The notes beneath the pieces were generated by a model, which saw nothing but the letters and a program-made list of their open reading frames with translations, ran no database searches and was not told the DNA's origin. This document shows positions 25,113 to 37,340 of a stretch of 64,000 nt of DNA, piece after piece. The position numbers were made by a program, and so were the translations under genes. How positions within the stretch are numbered: the first letter of the stretch is position 1; each line of letters begins with the position of its first letter. The stretch is from contig CM072886.1 in the NCBI GenBank assembly GCA_037013685.1, positions 4,216,001 to 4,280,000 of the forward strand. Direction: 5' to 3'. The stretch comes from Acridotheres tristis. Taxonomy: Eukaryota; Chordata; Aves; Passeriformes; Sturnidae.

Positions 25113-25619
25113 TTTGGTTTTTTTTTTTTCCCATCCCATATCAGTGATAGACTAAAACTCAAATGGGAACATGCAGTTCTGCAGAGCCTTTTCCCTGGGA
25201 AAGTCAAGCTGACTTCCAGGTCTGAGTTAAAACCTCAGCTCTGGCAAACTTTTGCTGAATTCCATGGAAAATGCTGTTGGATGGGCAGAGCCTGTTGCAG
25301 TGACACTGGTCTCGAAGCCCCAGGAATGCATTACCTGAGATGCTTTCATTGCCTCTGCAGAAGATCTGACACCCTTACCCACTGCAGTGTCACGCTGCTC
25401 AGACACGCTTTATAAACCTGCCTTTTTCATTTTGTCACCTAGACAAGTGACAAAAAAAAAAGATTTTCCCCCAAATCTCCTGCCTCCAAGGCAAGCACAA
25501 GACCCTGAGGATGCCTTCAGTGCTGCAGAGCCAACACCCCTGCCCTCACCTTGCCCTGCAGCTCCTGGTTTGTTTGTTTTGTTTTCTTTTCCTCTGACGG
25601 AGTTAAAGTCCATCCTCTC

Positions 25620-26130
25620 CGTCATTTTATAGCCGTTCTTGGCGAGAGAAGTCCTCGGGGCTGTCATTCCCGCACGGCGCCAGGTCTGGAGTCACCGAGC
25701 CTGGCGTCACAGCCTGTCCCCGTCCCCGCGTCCCCGGGTCGCCGCATGACTCATCCCCTTTCCGGGACGAGAAAGGACGGGATGCTCCCTGCGCCGGTGG
25801 CCGCACACGCAGCCCCACTCGAGCTGCCACTCGGGACGAAACGAAAGCGAGCGATGAGTCATGAATGAGTGCGGGGACAGAAAAAGAAAATAAATGGGAA
25901 TAAAGAGGGTGGTGAAGCCCTAAGCAAGGCGGGCAGTGCGCGGACGGGTTAATTTGGGGTCGGTGAATCGCCGGCGGCCGGGGATGGGAAGGAGCAGCGC
26001 TGCCTGGTGCCGGGCAGGGAGGGATGTCGCCGGGCTGGGACAGGTCTGTGGCGCACAGCCGGCTGCTGAATGCCCTGACAAGGACGGCAAAGTCGTGGCT
26101 CGCAGCTGGTTTAACCCTTCCAAGGTACAG
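25620..26130. promoter_or_regulatory. CpG-rich patch with two palindromic AP-1 sites (candidate enhancer)
   Basis: This short CpG-rich island sits in an otherwise AT-rich intergenic region about 2 kb beyond the CSRNP1 polyadenylation signal. It holds ATGACTCAT at 25746-25754 and ATGAGTCAT at 25854-25862, two nine-base AP-1 palindromes 108 bases apart. Nothing coding is recognisable. The arrangement suggests an inducible enhancer or an orphan CpG-island promoter. The link to CSRNP1 is by proximity and by the AP-1 site in that promoter. Confidence 0.35.
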
Positions 26131-26280
26131 CTCTGTAAAAGCAGAGTGCAGAGGTTCCATCTCCAACCAGCCCAGAAATTCCTGCAGGGCTTCTCTGGCC
26201 TCACACTTGAAGGGAAATGTAAACTCCTCTTGGCAGAGGAGCTGTGATAAACTCTGCTTCCAGACCATGAGGATGCTCTG

Positions 26281-26714
26281 AGAGCCGGAGCCCCTCAGCT
26301 CTGGAAAGAGGCTGGGAGAGCTGAGTGTGTTCACCTGGAGAAGGGAAGGCTCCAGAGAGTCCTTAGAGCCCCTTCCAAGATCCTAAAGGTGCTACAGGAG
26401 AGCTGGAGAGGGACTGGAGACAAGGGATGGAGTGATGGGACAAGGAGCAATGGCTTTAAAATGAAAAGGAGAATGGCTTTCAGCTGAAAGATTGGATTAG
26501 ATAGAGGAAAGAAATTCTTCCCTGTGAGGATAGTGAGACGCTGCCCAGAGCAGTTCTGGAATCCCCATCCCTGGAAGTGTCCAAGGCCAGGTTGTACAAA
26601 GGCCTGAACAACTTGGTCTAGTGCAAGGTGTCCCTGCTTATGGCAGGGGGTGGGAACTGAATGATCTTTAAGGTCCCTTTCAGCCGAAACCAGGAGATGA
26701 TTCTATGATTCTCC
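26281..26714 (+). mobile_element. CR1 LINE fragment, about 430 bp (forward orientation)
   Basis: It contains the phrases 'ctggagaagggaaggctcca', 'atccctggaagtgtccaagg' and 'tggcagggggtgggaactg', and ends ATGATTCTATGATTCT, the CR1 3' terminal repeat. It is in sense orientation and 5' truncated. Confidence 0.93.
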
Positions 26715-29287
26715 TTCACAGCTACAACCATTAGGAGTTTCCAGCGCTGCTTAATCCACACACTCCCAGCAGCTTGCTTTACTCCTCCCAGCCTGCTGCT
26801 GAATAAATGGCAGTATTGCCATCTACTGGGCAGCTGTCTCCTCCTCCCAGCCTCTCAGCTGGCCAAGGCTTGTCCTCCTCTGTGGGACCAGACACACCAC
26901 GTATCTCACTGAGATATCATAGGAAAAGAAAACAAAATACATCTTAAATGGCCCGCTGGGGTTTGGAGAAGAGATGGGGGTGTCCTGAGGCTTGACTGGT
27001 CTGGCACACACATGCTCAGCTGGGTGAAACCATCTCCAGAAAATAAATGGTCAAACCCTCTCCACAGATGCACCTCTATTTTTTTTTACCAGGGAAGCTG
27101 AGTGAGGACAAAATGTGCTGGACATGCCTGACTCCATTACATCAATAGATGCATGAAACCCACCAAAACTGGAATATCTGCAATCACAGAGCTGAAATAT
27201 TCTGCCAAAAGCACAGAGGCTTTTAGTCAGCCCAGTTGAGAAGGATGAAAGACTTGAGATTCCCTGCAGACCACATGAGCTATGCACTGGGCTAAAACAT
27301 TACAGAATTAATAACATACAAGGATCTCCCTCCAAAATAAACCTGCTCCCCTGAGATCCTCTGCAAAGGAAAATATTATCTATTACATTTCCCTGGAAAT
27401 AAATACTTGGCTACTACTTTGGAGTAAATAGAAATGGAAACTTAATGGTACCTAAGTGCTTTTCATAGTCAAAGCATCCCAAAGTGCTCTCTGGTAATTA
27501 AGGCTGAATGGCTGTCAGGAGGCAACAGGGCCCCTTGTAGCCACATTCCCAAATATCCATCACTTTAACCTGTGAGTGAGCAAGAACTGATGGGTGAAGG
27601 AGTGGTGCAATTTCAACTGCAGAGATTTTGGGGGTTATCCTGATAAAGGACAGCAGTGCCAGGGTAGGATTTGGATGAGGAGATGTCTGTAACCAGAACA
27701 TTTTTTTGCAGCCATGGTGTGGCTGAGGGTCCTGTTGGTGAGCTTAGCTCTGTGTGACTTTAAAGCTTCCTAGCTCTGTTGTATTTTGGGCCAGCTGAGG
27801 TGCTTGAGGATATGAAGACATCCCCATGGGGGTGGTGAGATGACAAGGGACCTCAGGAGACCTGTGCCCCTTTGACACAGAAGGATGGCATGGCATGGGA
27901 TATAATGGGATGGAATGTTCTCAGACCTTTCTAATGGCACTGACCCCCATATTTGATTTGTGCATCCCCTGTTTCACAGCGTCTGCAGCCTCACCTCGCA
28001 AAATATCCCAAAATGTTGCAGCCAGTCTTACACCTGACCAGAGCACCCTATACCTGGTAGAGCCGGCCCCCCAGGAGCTAATTCTCCTGTTGCCATGCTT
28101 GTCTCTTTTTTCTGCTCTCCATAAACACTTGGACAGCACCAGTTTTCCAAAACCTAGTTAATTCCCTGGTTCAGCTGCACCCTCACCACTCAGTTTTGGG
28201 GAAAAGGATGTGGACATTCCCTATGATCATTATAAAACTGTGCCCAGCTGTGTTTTCCCAGTACCATTGGATATTATATTGCTGTTAAACCTGTCATCTC
28301 CACGCAGTAAATCCTGTGGAGCACTGCATTTTCCTCAGGTGGGCTCCTAGGACCAGAGTTTTGCCCAGCAGTGCTGAGGAACACGCAGCTCTAGCCAGGC
28401 ACTTGGACAGTGAGAGGAAAAGCAGGCACAGGAGAGGCACACATGCCCTGCCTGTGTGCTGCCAGCTCCTGCCTCCCTCTTATCCTACACAATAAATCAT
28501 GGCTGAGCAGCACAAGCTGTTCCTGTCAGCAAAATGCAGAAAGAAAACGCTGCTCTTGGCACAGGGGATGTGATAATGACCCTGAATTAGAGCTGTATGT
28601 CTCCAGCACCTGATTCTCCTGCTCCTGTGGGCACAGCCTGAGATTTCTCCTCCTGGCAGTTGTAGGAACAGGTCCAGGACTTGCTCATGTGGAGAAAGGA
28701 TTTAAAGGAGCAATGTCTGGCCTGGATTTCAGGGCAGCTTGTGACCAGAGGTTTCAAGCATGTGATGCCCTGTGGAGACCCCAGGGATAGAAGCAGGGAC
28801 AGCCTGTCATGCTGTCACATCAGGGGACAAACGGGGGATGGCTGTGGTGTTTTGGGTCGTGGCAAGGCACGTGAATACTCACTAAATTCCTGGTGTGGTC
28901 CCAGTAGCAGCAGCACCCCCAGTGACTCCCAGCTCTGCTCAGCCCCGGCCAGGGATGGAGGCTGATGCGAAACTGGGACCCCCTGAGACATCCCCAAATC
29001 CCCCCTTATACCAAGCACACAGGGTTAGACCCCCATCCCAGGCATCAGGCACAGTAATACTTCACTTCTCAGCATCTGAGTAATATATGGAAGTAGTTTG
29101 AGAGGCTCCCTTTGTAAGCTGTCATTTCTCAAAGCCTTTGATCTTGTGTCCTTTTAATTCCTTCTGCAACTCGGAGGAAAAGCTTCAATACAGTCAGGCA
29201 AGATCTCAGATGGCTGCTGAGTGTTCTGAGAATGGACATTCCTGGGACAGAGCACATCCAGGCTCTTTTAGAAGTGTCCTTGTCCAC

Positions 29288-29360
29288 AGTGGGGGGGCTG
29301 GAATTAGATAATAGCTTTAAGATCCCTTCCAACCCAAACCATTATGGGATTCTATGATGT
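29288..29360 (+). mobile_element. CR1 LINE 3' end fragment (forward)
   Basis: The text 'gggggggctggaattagata' followed by 'agatcccttccaacccaaac' and ATTCTATGAT is a CR1 3' terminus of about 70 bases. Confidence 0.75.
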
Positions 29361-30037
29361 AGCAGCAGAAATCACACATGCTGTCTTAAAAGGAGCAAGA
29401 ACCACACAGTACTATTAAGGGGCAGAAAAAACTGAGATTCATGGGGTTTTTAATTTGTCAGAAGAGGAGAACTGCCAAACTACTGAGCACCCAGGAGACA
29501 CTGCCAAGTGCCAAGAATACAGCCAGGACTTTGCTTCTTCACAAGCCTTACAGAGAACATCCCTGCTTTCATTTTCGTTTGCCATAATAAGGAAGATTTA
29601 ACTGTTTGCAGAGCAGAGCTCTGGGAAACAGAGGTGAAAAGCAGCTCCGGTGTGTCACTGCTTATCTGTGGGTCTGCAAGCAAACACGGAGGGCAGAGTG
29701 CAAGGCTGAGGCACGGCACCTTATCAGCCTTGGCCCACAAAACTCCTGCAGCAGTCGGTGATAACCGTGTGCGACATTCCCTTGGCTGGCCAATGCCCTC
29801 TAGTGGCTTCTGGAAAGGAGAATTGTGCATTCCCCAAAGAGAGAGGATTTTGGTAAAATAGTGCTGTGCCCCAGGTGTGTGCAGGTTTTAGGAGAGACAG
29901 GACATAGGTGGTTTAAAACTATTAAAGAGCTAAATCGAAATCCTTCATCCATAAATGTGCATCTCACACACAGCAAAAGGGAGAGAGGGGGGGTTGTGGG
30001 ATCCCCTGTGTTTTCCAAGAGGATGGTTTTGTAGTTT

Positions 30038-30182
30038 ATAGAATTATAAAATGATTTGGTTTGGAAGACACCTTAAAGGCCACCTCATTCCACCCCCCTG
30101 CCTTGGGCAGGGGCACTTTCCACTATCTCAGGTTGCTCCAAGCCCCATCCAGCCTGGCCTTGAGCTCTTCCAGGATGGAGAA
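30038..30182 (-). mobile_element. CR1 LINE fragment (reverse orientation)
   Basis: It begins TAGAATTATAAAATGATTTGGTTTGG in degraded CR1 terminal form and continues 'ccttgggcaggggcactttc' and 'ccatccagcctggccttgag', all reverse-complement CR1 3' text. Confidence 0.88.
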
Positions 30183-30950
30183 GGGATGGTTTTGCAGATC
30201 ATCAAAAGACAAATCTTGCTTTATTGTTCACATACATATTTTCATCCATCTTCCCCCTTCCCTCCCTTACCAGCTCTGCTGTGTGTCTAATAGGGAGGGG
30301 ACAATATTTGGAAATATTATTCACTGCAGACAGGCTTGCCCAGCTGACTGAATAAGGGCCCCAGCACACCTAACAGCACAGGGGATTGTTTTACGTTGAA
30401 TTTATTGCTTCCTGCCGAGAAGATCACGCACCAGAAATGCCCTTTTCTCTTCTCAGTCTTAAAAAATCATCCTGTACAGAGTGAATTTAAGAACAAGTTG
30501 GATGGATTGTGCTTTCTGTGGGTTGAGTTTGCCAATACACATGAGGGAAATGCTGTCTCTAGGAGCATCTCTAGGATTGTTTGGGGATGTGAAGAGAGCC
30601 CAGCTCTGCAAGCAAAACCTCTGCTGGCTGCTGTGAGAATAGACCAGGACAGGAGCATTCATACTGGTGCCCAGCAGCATCACACAGGGCTCTGCTCCCA
30701 CTGACCTGGAAGCACCCAGCTGACCACCCCTGCCTCTGGTTATCCCTAAGGAACCCCTCATGATGGAGAAAAATCCATCATGACCATTTTCTGCAGGTTT
30801 GGTGCCAAAATTCCAGCCTTGCCCAGCCCCAGGTTAAGGCACTGTCACAGACTGGGGCATTCCCTGAGCCTCCTTCCCTGCTGACAGGGCTGGACCCAGT
30901 GCCTAAGGCAGAGCAAACACACCAACAGGTCACAGGCTGCACTCACTGAG

Positions 30951-30956
30951 ACTTTA
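30951..30956 (-). terminator. Possible polyadenylation signal for the minus-strand protease relic
   Basis: The + strand reads GACTTTATTAC here, giving GTAATAAAGTC on the minus strand, an AATAAA hexamer followed by TG-rich sequence. It lies about 900 bases downstream of the last recognisable protease exon. Hexamers are common by chance in AT-rich DNA, so this is only a candidate. Confidence 0.2.
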
Positions 30957-31851
30957 TTACACCAGTATTAGCCAAATCTTTCTGTTAATAACTCAGAGAG
31001 GTGCAGAAGGGGTGAGAGGAGGGTTAAAGAGTGCAGGTACTTAATTTTATCTCATATATTCATGCACCAAGCAATCCTTCCCTAGAAACCTCCATTGTTC
31101 TCCACAGTCTGCAAAGCAAAAAACAGATTAATTCAGCAGACAGACAGAATAAGGCATGTCTCCATCCCAGGGAATGGTCTGAAGAAGGGCTCGTTCCCAG
31201 CTGAGACAGGGAACTGCTCTAACAACCTATTGCCACCCAAAAAAGTTATGGACTGCAGTGGCCTCCCTCTACCCCACACTGATTTAAAATACCTCTCCCC
31301 ACCTTTCTTTCCAGCAGAACCCACAATTTACGGAGGCTTTTCCACAAAACCACTCCATGTGCCTGGGAGAAGGCTGCTCCTTGTGCCAGTCATTATTTCT
31401 GGAGCGAAGACCTCGTTGTTCATTCCCAAATGTAAAGCTGAGCGTGGATAGCCCAACACTGCAGGATTTGCACTTTTAGAGATGCTTTATGTTTGCTGCT
31501 TTTCCCATCCAGCTAATTCCTCCCGTGGTTTCCTGCAGCAAGGTTTTGTCTGGGTGAATGGTGATGATAATTTTTTGGACATGGAGCCCAGTTCCTGCCT
31601 GGCTTGAATTTTGTCTGTGGTCCTCAGCAGAGCATTTCAGCTCTGAGGCAGCAGCTGCTTCCTTACAATTGTTTGACTACACCAAAAGTAGCATCAAATA
31701 TCCTGATTTTAGACCTCCCCAGATCTTCCTGTTCCACTCATAATGGTTTAATAAACAAAAAAAAACCAAACCTACTCTGAAAAATAAATCAAACATTCCT
31801 CTGGCCAATCCCTTGCTTTCAGGGGAGATGCACAGGCATGAAGCAACTTAC

Positions 31852-33907
31852 TCTGTAGATCCAGTCCACATAGGCTGATACACCTGTGAAGGCTCTGGGT
31901 TTCTGGTGGCTGTTACAGTAGGAAACTAACCCAAAACTCACAATCCCATGGACTTCCCAGTGATCATCCCTGTAGCAGCTGAGAGGGCCTCCAGAGTCTC
32001 CCTGGATTGGAGGAAGGAAAAGAAATATACAGCCAGATTATCTGAGCAATGACTGGATAGGATTAAGGAGCACTGGAGACATTCTGCACGTTCTGGATCC
32101 ATGTTTTTTTCCCAAGATGGGGAAAACAGGCCCATCTTTTGACTGAGATCATCCATGTAGACACCATGGAACACCTCCAAGAGAGGAAGCCATTTGGGAA
32201 ATCTCTTTTGCAACATCTTCCAGTGCTTCCCACAAATCCAGCCTCACTGGGAGTTGGACTGAACATAAATGCTGGTGAGAGAGGATGCTCAGCATTGTTC
32301 AACTATCTGACAGTAAAAATAATTGCCCACTGGCAATGTCGTTGGGATTCCAGCCATCATGGATGAAGATTGCATCCACACCAAGGTAGTACTCGGTGCC
32401 ATCCACCTCCAGGAGGGTGTGCTCACCCAGAACCACCCAGTAAGATGCTCCTGGGGGCCTGGAAATTAATCACAGAGTAATTGGTGCAAAATCTACTCCC
32501 CACTGAGTGCTTTGCAGTGCAATTCCTGCACAACCCAGACCTTCCAGCAGCATCATCATTTCCAAAGCACCTTCCACCAAAGGATTTTCAATGCACTGTA
32601 GCCAAATTTGCTGTGAGGGAGTCCGGAGAAGAGCAAGGAAACTGGTGAATTAACAGCTGAGGGAGCTGGGGATGTTTTGCCTGGAAAAAAGGAGGTTCAG
32701 AGGGGACCTTATTGCTCTCTGCAACTACCTGAAAAGAGGGTTCTAGCAAAGTGGGAGTTGGTGGTCTCATCTCCCAGGTAACAAGAACAGAATGAGAGAA
32801 AATAGTCAATGGATATTGGGAAAAATTTATTCACTGAAAGGGTGGTCATGCCTTGGAATAGGCTGTCCAGGGCACTGGTGGATCATCATCCCTGGGGGAG
32901 TTTAAAAGACATGCAGATGTGTCCCTTGGGGACAGGGTTTAGTGGTGGGCTTGGCAGTGTTGGGTTAATGACTGGACTTGATGATTTTAGAGGGCTTTTC
33001 TTACCTAAATTTTGTTTCTAAGTGGTCTTACAAATCAGGCACATGCTGCCTGCAGTTTGCTGGGGAAGAAACTGAAGATGCAGCATGAGCTGCTGCAGTG
33101 CTGAGCTTGGTCTTGAACAAGAAGGTTTATTTTCCATTTCTGCACCTTGCTGGAGCAGAGTGCGAAGGATCAGCTGGTTACACTTTATTTTAAGTGCAAT
33201 GACTAAAGGCAGGAGCAGTTAAAGAGGAGTGTTGGCTTGCTGGTGTCCCGTGGCAGTGACACAGCCTGAGAGCAAGCAAACACCCCTTTCGTTCCATCTT
33301 TCTATCTCTGTGCAGGTCTCTCAGGATGCAAACCCATGAGGAATGCTCACACTCATGCAACTGCACCTCCTCTAATGCAAATCAGCAATCAGCCTGATTG
33401 CCACTCCCAGGAAGTCAGCCATGAATATGTAATATCAAGCCAGCAGAGTTTCCCAGCTCCCCTGATGAAGTGAGCAGAGATGTCCAGCTGTGCATGGGGA
33501 GCTCTGAGGAGGAAAAGGCTCTAGCTCCCATCTGCAGCAAGAATGAGGAGCAGAACAGGAGTGTTAACAGTTTTTATCCAACTCACACGCTGAGGCAGTG
33601 TGCTGCAGTCATGACCCATCTGATAAGGGTTCCACCACAAATGTGGGTGTAGTACCCCAGGGCTTTGGGGTAGGAAATCTGAAGTGATACCTGGATCAAA
33701 TAACATATTTTACACCCAAACCATGCCATCCCTCTGCAGAAACAGTGTGTATGGCTTTGAACAATGGAAGCTGTTATTTTCTCACTGTTTTTTGTTTTTT
33801 AAATGTAAGGCTTTTTTTCAAGTATAAGACTCCAGCATTACCTGCCACTTGCAGCTGTTTGGTTGGGCTTCGTGGCCTCCAGTCACTCTCCCTGCCAGCA
33901 CATCCTT
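31852..33907 (-). pseudogene. Elastase/chymotrypsin-like serine protease relic (four exons left, two lost)
   Basis: Four minus-strand exons fit the chymotrypsin-like elastase (CELA/CTRC) exon plan. Exon 2 (33842-33907) carries the activation site, GRVTGGHEAQPNS, the counterpart of RVVGGTEA. Exon 3 (33587-33690) has CGGTLIRWVMTAAHC with the catalytic His. Exon 4 (32327-32458) reads YWVVLGEHTLLEVDGTEYYL then IFIHDGWNPNDIASG. Exon 7 (31852-32001) starts GDSGGPLSC with the catalytic Ser and ends [13 protein letters not shown]. Exon borders agree with the family. The exons expected between 4 and 7, with the DIALL motif and catalytic Asp, are absent: only 325 bases separate exons 4 and 7, and none of the three minus frames there contains them. 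Exon 4 has lost a GT donor (it reads GGGCAATT), and joining 4 to 7 would shift the frame. No signal-peptide exon was found. The frames of the four exons are otherwise open, so decay may be recent. A local assembly collapse is the main alternative. Confidence 0.8.
32610..33018 (+). mobile_element. CR1 LINE fragment inserted in the protease relic (forward)
   Basis: The phrases 'gaaagggtggtcatgccttg', 'ggcactggtggatcatcatc', 'gtggatt'-type variants and 'gttaatgactggacttgatg' followed by 'attttagagggcttttctta' identify a forward CR1 3' part of about 400 bases. It lies between exons 4 and 3 of the protease relic, antisense to it. Confidence 0.9.
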
Positions 33908-35009
33908 CTGAAGAGCATCCCCCAGGGATGATCCCAGAGATCACCCCTAACACAAAGAAGGAAGGAGAGCAGTTTGTCCTGTAGATCCCTAAAGAGCAAT
34001 AGTCACCACAGCATCCAGGTCTGGAAGATGGAGTGGTTGAGGTTTGCACGTGGTGACACTGTGGTCACTCTCCACCCTGGAGTGAATTTTTCACCCTCCA
34101 TGAGTGAAAAAGACCATAAATAGGCTTCGAGATACAAAGCTCTCATACAAATTGACTCCAACACTCCAAATTTCCCATACTCCAACCCCACCTTTATGCA
34201 CCAACCTACATCCCCTTTCTTTTGGGTTGTAGGTTTTTGATCCCTCAGAGAACTCCCAAATCTTTCTCATGGAGATAATGCTCCCACAATAGAGGGGAAC
34301 CCTTTCACATTAGGTTTTGCCCTAGCACAGAAACTGCAGAGAAAATAAAATTGATATGCTCTAATCCTCACCACTTAGAGTTTGAGAGCTGCACCCTTTC
34401 CCAGCTCAAATAAATTGCAACTTACCCAGGCAACTGAGAACCAGAAACTGAAACACATTTAATGAAATAGTCGCATTTTTTTTCCAAGAAAATGTCTTTT
34501 TATACTAAAATATCTGCCAAGAAGCTGTGTCTAAATCTGGGATCAATGCAGCTTATCTATACCCATAACTCATTAAACTGATCAAAAATGTTCTCTGTGT
34601 GGAAAAAACCCAACTGCTCAATGTGGAGCCCAAGGCTACACAAACACCTCCACACTGTATGGTTCCCACACAGACAGAAAAATCCTGAGAAATTTGGAGT
34701 TCTCTCAAATCAAGTCAAAAACAAGGCAGGGCAGACCCAGGCTCGAGAGGCCAATGTGGGTGCACATGTTGTGTTATTATGCACATGTTAACTCTCCTGT
34801 AGGAGATTTGTCAGTCCAGCTTTCTGCTGCTCCATGTGCCATGAACTGATCTTTGTCAAATATATAAACAAAACCACAGCATTTTTTTATATCCCCATTA
34901 ACTGCAGTCCCTTGTATTTTGTGCCTGTGGAATGTCATGATTTATATCCATGTAATGGCTAAAGGTGCAATCAAGGGGCATAGTAGATGCACCAATTCTT
35001 TAGTTAAAT

Positions 35010-35190
35010 AAAGATGTAGATAGATATAGATGATATAGATAGATATAGATATAGATATAGATATAGATATAGATATAGATATAGATATAGATATAGATAT
35101 AGATATAGATATAGATATAGATCTATAATATGTGTATAGATATATAGAAATATAGAAATATAGACATATAGATAGAAATAGAAATAGAAA
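35010..35190. repeat. (ATAGAT)n microsatellite
   Basis: A nearly perfect run of AGATAT hexamers fills 35040-35120, flanked by interrupted GATA, GAAATA and GACATA units. The repetitive Leu/Tyr open frame on the minus strand is purely a product of the repeat. It is likely highly length-polymorphic. Confidence 0.95.
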
Positions 35191-36038
35191 TGTATAAATA
35201 TAAGCACAGCCCTGCTTTTTGTTTCCCGAGAGGAGGGAAACAAGAAATTACTACAGCTGATGGAAATCCAGAGATTGGCTTCCATGGTCAGGGGAAATCC
35301 CCTTGGGACACACAGGCCATCAATGGGTGGGAAATAAAGCTCACCTTGAAGTGCAGTCAGAGAGCAGCTGTCAAGCAAAAAAAGGGACAGTTAAGGAAAT
35401 GAACTGGAGAAGACAGCAAGGGTCACCTAGGCAGGTGTGCTAATGGGATCCACTCTCCATGGAATGCATGATCCAGGACCTTTCCCATATAATCCCTACA
35501 GTCCTCTTTCACAAGTCATTTTTATTTTAGTGGGAGCCATAAAAAGTTCAGTGTGATATTTCAGCACTGAGACCCTGTTTTAGTCCTTGAGCACATTTCC
35601 CCCTTATATCACAGATAATTTTAAGCTCCCAGTTAGTTTTGGTGGGAGGTCAGAAAGTGGCCTCCTACCCAAGCAGTCTCTTCCCCCACCTTCACTTCAT
35701 TCATCATCCCTGTTAGACCTGGCCAACTCACTCATTTCCTACCACTAATTTATTTTTCCAAAGGCTTTATGTGTTCCCTACATGCAACCATGTTTAAGAA
35801 TGCAGTTGTTTATTCTCCTTTTGGACATCAGACATTTATCTTGAGCAGTTGTTTGTCCATAATCTGCCCTCCACAGCCATACACACGCCATCATCACTGT
35901 GGCTTTGATGCTGGGCTGTGTTGTAATGCCCAAAGGAGAAATAAATTATACTGGGGATGATGAATTACAGCTGTTTTCAGAATTCCTCCACTCCAGGCAT
36001 TGTTTCAGTGCAGAGCTCTTGAGGGATGTCTCCATCTC

Positions 36039-36082
36039 CCCCGGGACCCACAAAGATCATCGTGTCCAACTCCAACACCACA
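36039..36082 (-). mobile_element. Short CR1-like fragment (reverse)
   Basis: The text GGGACCCACAAAGATCATCG followed by TGTCCAACTCC resembles the reverse complement of a CR1 3' end. Only about 40 bases are recognisable. Confidence 0.4.
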
Positions 36083-36639
36083 AAACCAGCTCAAGCAGCC
36101 TTGTTTGTGTCCATATGGCAAAACCCTTTTATCTCTGAAACAGAAAGGTCTCATCCATGTTGCCTCTGGGCCCTTGTCCATACTGGCTTTCCAAACCATG
36201 TGTAGAAGTTGCTATGAGGAGCAGGGGCTGGTGCAAACCAGTGTTATGCCAGAGTGTGTTAACAATTTTCTGTCCAGAAAAAGCAGAACATCAGGGCTGG
36301 TGCTCTAGCACTATTTAGTTAATTGGACCTCTGGCATTGTTTCAATAGTTTATGATCTAGCACCCTTTAATTAGTATACAGCCTTTTATCCTCATTCAGA
36401 GAGGATCAGGATTAAATATTTTGATGAGAGAAGCATTTCCTAGGTGAACAGAATATTTTAGGAGTGATAGGGAGAATAAGGGGGATAGGAAGGATCTTGG
36501 GGAAAGATTCCAGGACTGTACAAGCACATAAGGATATTTGGGTGGATTTGATGAGATCCAGTGTGAGTTATTGAGCACAGAATGAGGATGAAGTCATCTG
36601 TCAGGGAGGCCTTAAAGCACAAACTGAATTCCAGACATA

Positions 36640-36660
36640 CATATATATATATATATATGT
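36640..36660. repeat. (AT)n dinucleotide run
   Basis: About ten alternating AT units. It is a short microsatellite in intergenic DNA. Confidence 0.85.
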
Positions 36661-36824
36661 ATGCTCACTTTAATGTTAAAAATGTTCATCAGATTCAAAG
36701 TTGGTCTCATGAAGTGCAGACAATCCATATTTACTGATATTTCACAAGATGCTGTTTGATGGAGAGGGCAATGGACTGAATAACATCCCAGTTCAGCACA
36801 CCCTGGGACATACACATTCACGAG

Positions 36825-36904
36825 AAATGCTACCTGATAAATTTATTAGGCAACTGAGGTTCAGAAATGCTGCCTGATAAATTTATAGGGCAGCTGAGGT
36901 GCAG
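36825..36904. repeat. Two-copy tandem duplication, 40-bp unit
   Basis: GAAATGCTACCTGATAAATT and GAAATGCTGCCTGATAAATT begin 40 bases apart. Both continue through TTAT, GGGCARCTGAGGT-type text. The copies differ at several positions, so the duplication is not very recent. Confidence 0.85.
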
Positions 36905-37262
36905 GGAAGTTCTATTGCACACACAAACTGCTCTGAGAGTGATTTTTAAAACAAGTTTGATGGACAGACTGTCGAAGGCCCATGGAACACGGGAACATCT
37001 GACTTGATAAAGTTACAAGATCAAGGGATTTTTATCACAAGGGATAACAGGTAAAAGGGAAAGGGGTAAACAAAACCCAGGGACACAGACCTGGCAGACA
37101 AGGGATGAACAGGGTGGGATGAAGAACAAAAGTGTCTAGACCAGCACTGATGGTCCATTAAGGAACTACAGGCTGAGCTTTGGAGGGAGTTAATTGGGAA
37201 GGTGCAGCTAAAAAGAAAGGGAAAAGAAGGTGAACTTGAGGATTTGGGGTATTCAAAGGGGC

Positions 37263-37340
37263 TGTGGAGGACAAGTGGTTGGACTTGATGGTCTTAGAGG
37301 ACTTTTCCAACCTTAATGATTCCCTGATTCTGTGACTGGA
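37263..37340 (+). mobile_element. CR1 LINE 3' end fragment (forward)
   Basis: GGTTGGACTTGATGGTCTTA followed by GAGGACTTTTCCAACCTTAA and TGATTCCCTGATTCTGTGA is a typical CR1 3' end. Confidence 0.85.

Larger units (their letters stand above)
23700..30940. other. Intergenic region between CSRNP1 and the protease relic
   Basis: No coding exon is recognisable on either strand. The stretch contains four CR1 fragments and one CpG-rich patch at 25.6-26.1 kb. Remaining open frames are short and lack motifs. Confidence 0.55.

Noticed and set aside
32010..32326. Search for the missing protease exons (DIALL and CAGG motifs) between exons 4 and 7
   Set aside because: All three minus-strand frames were read and neither motif is present. 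A frame with LQKRFP...LPLLEV is too weak to call a degraded exon 6.
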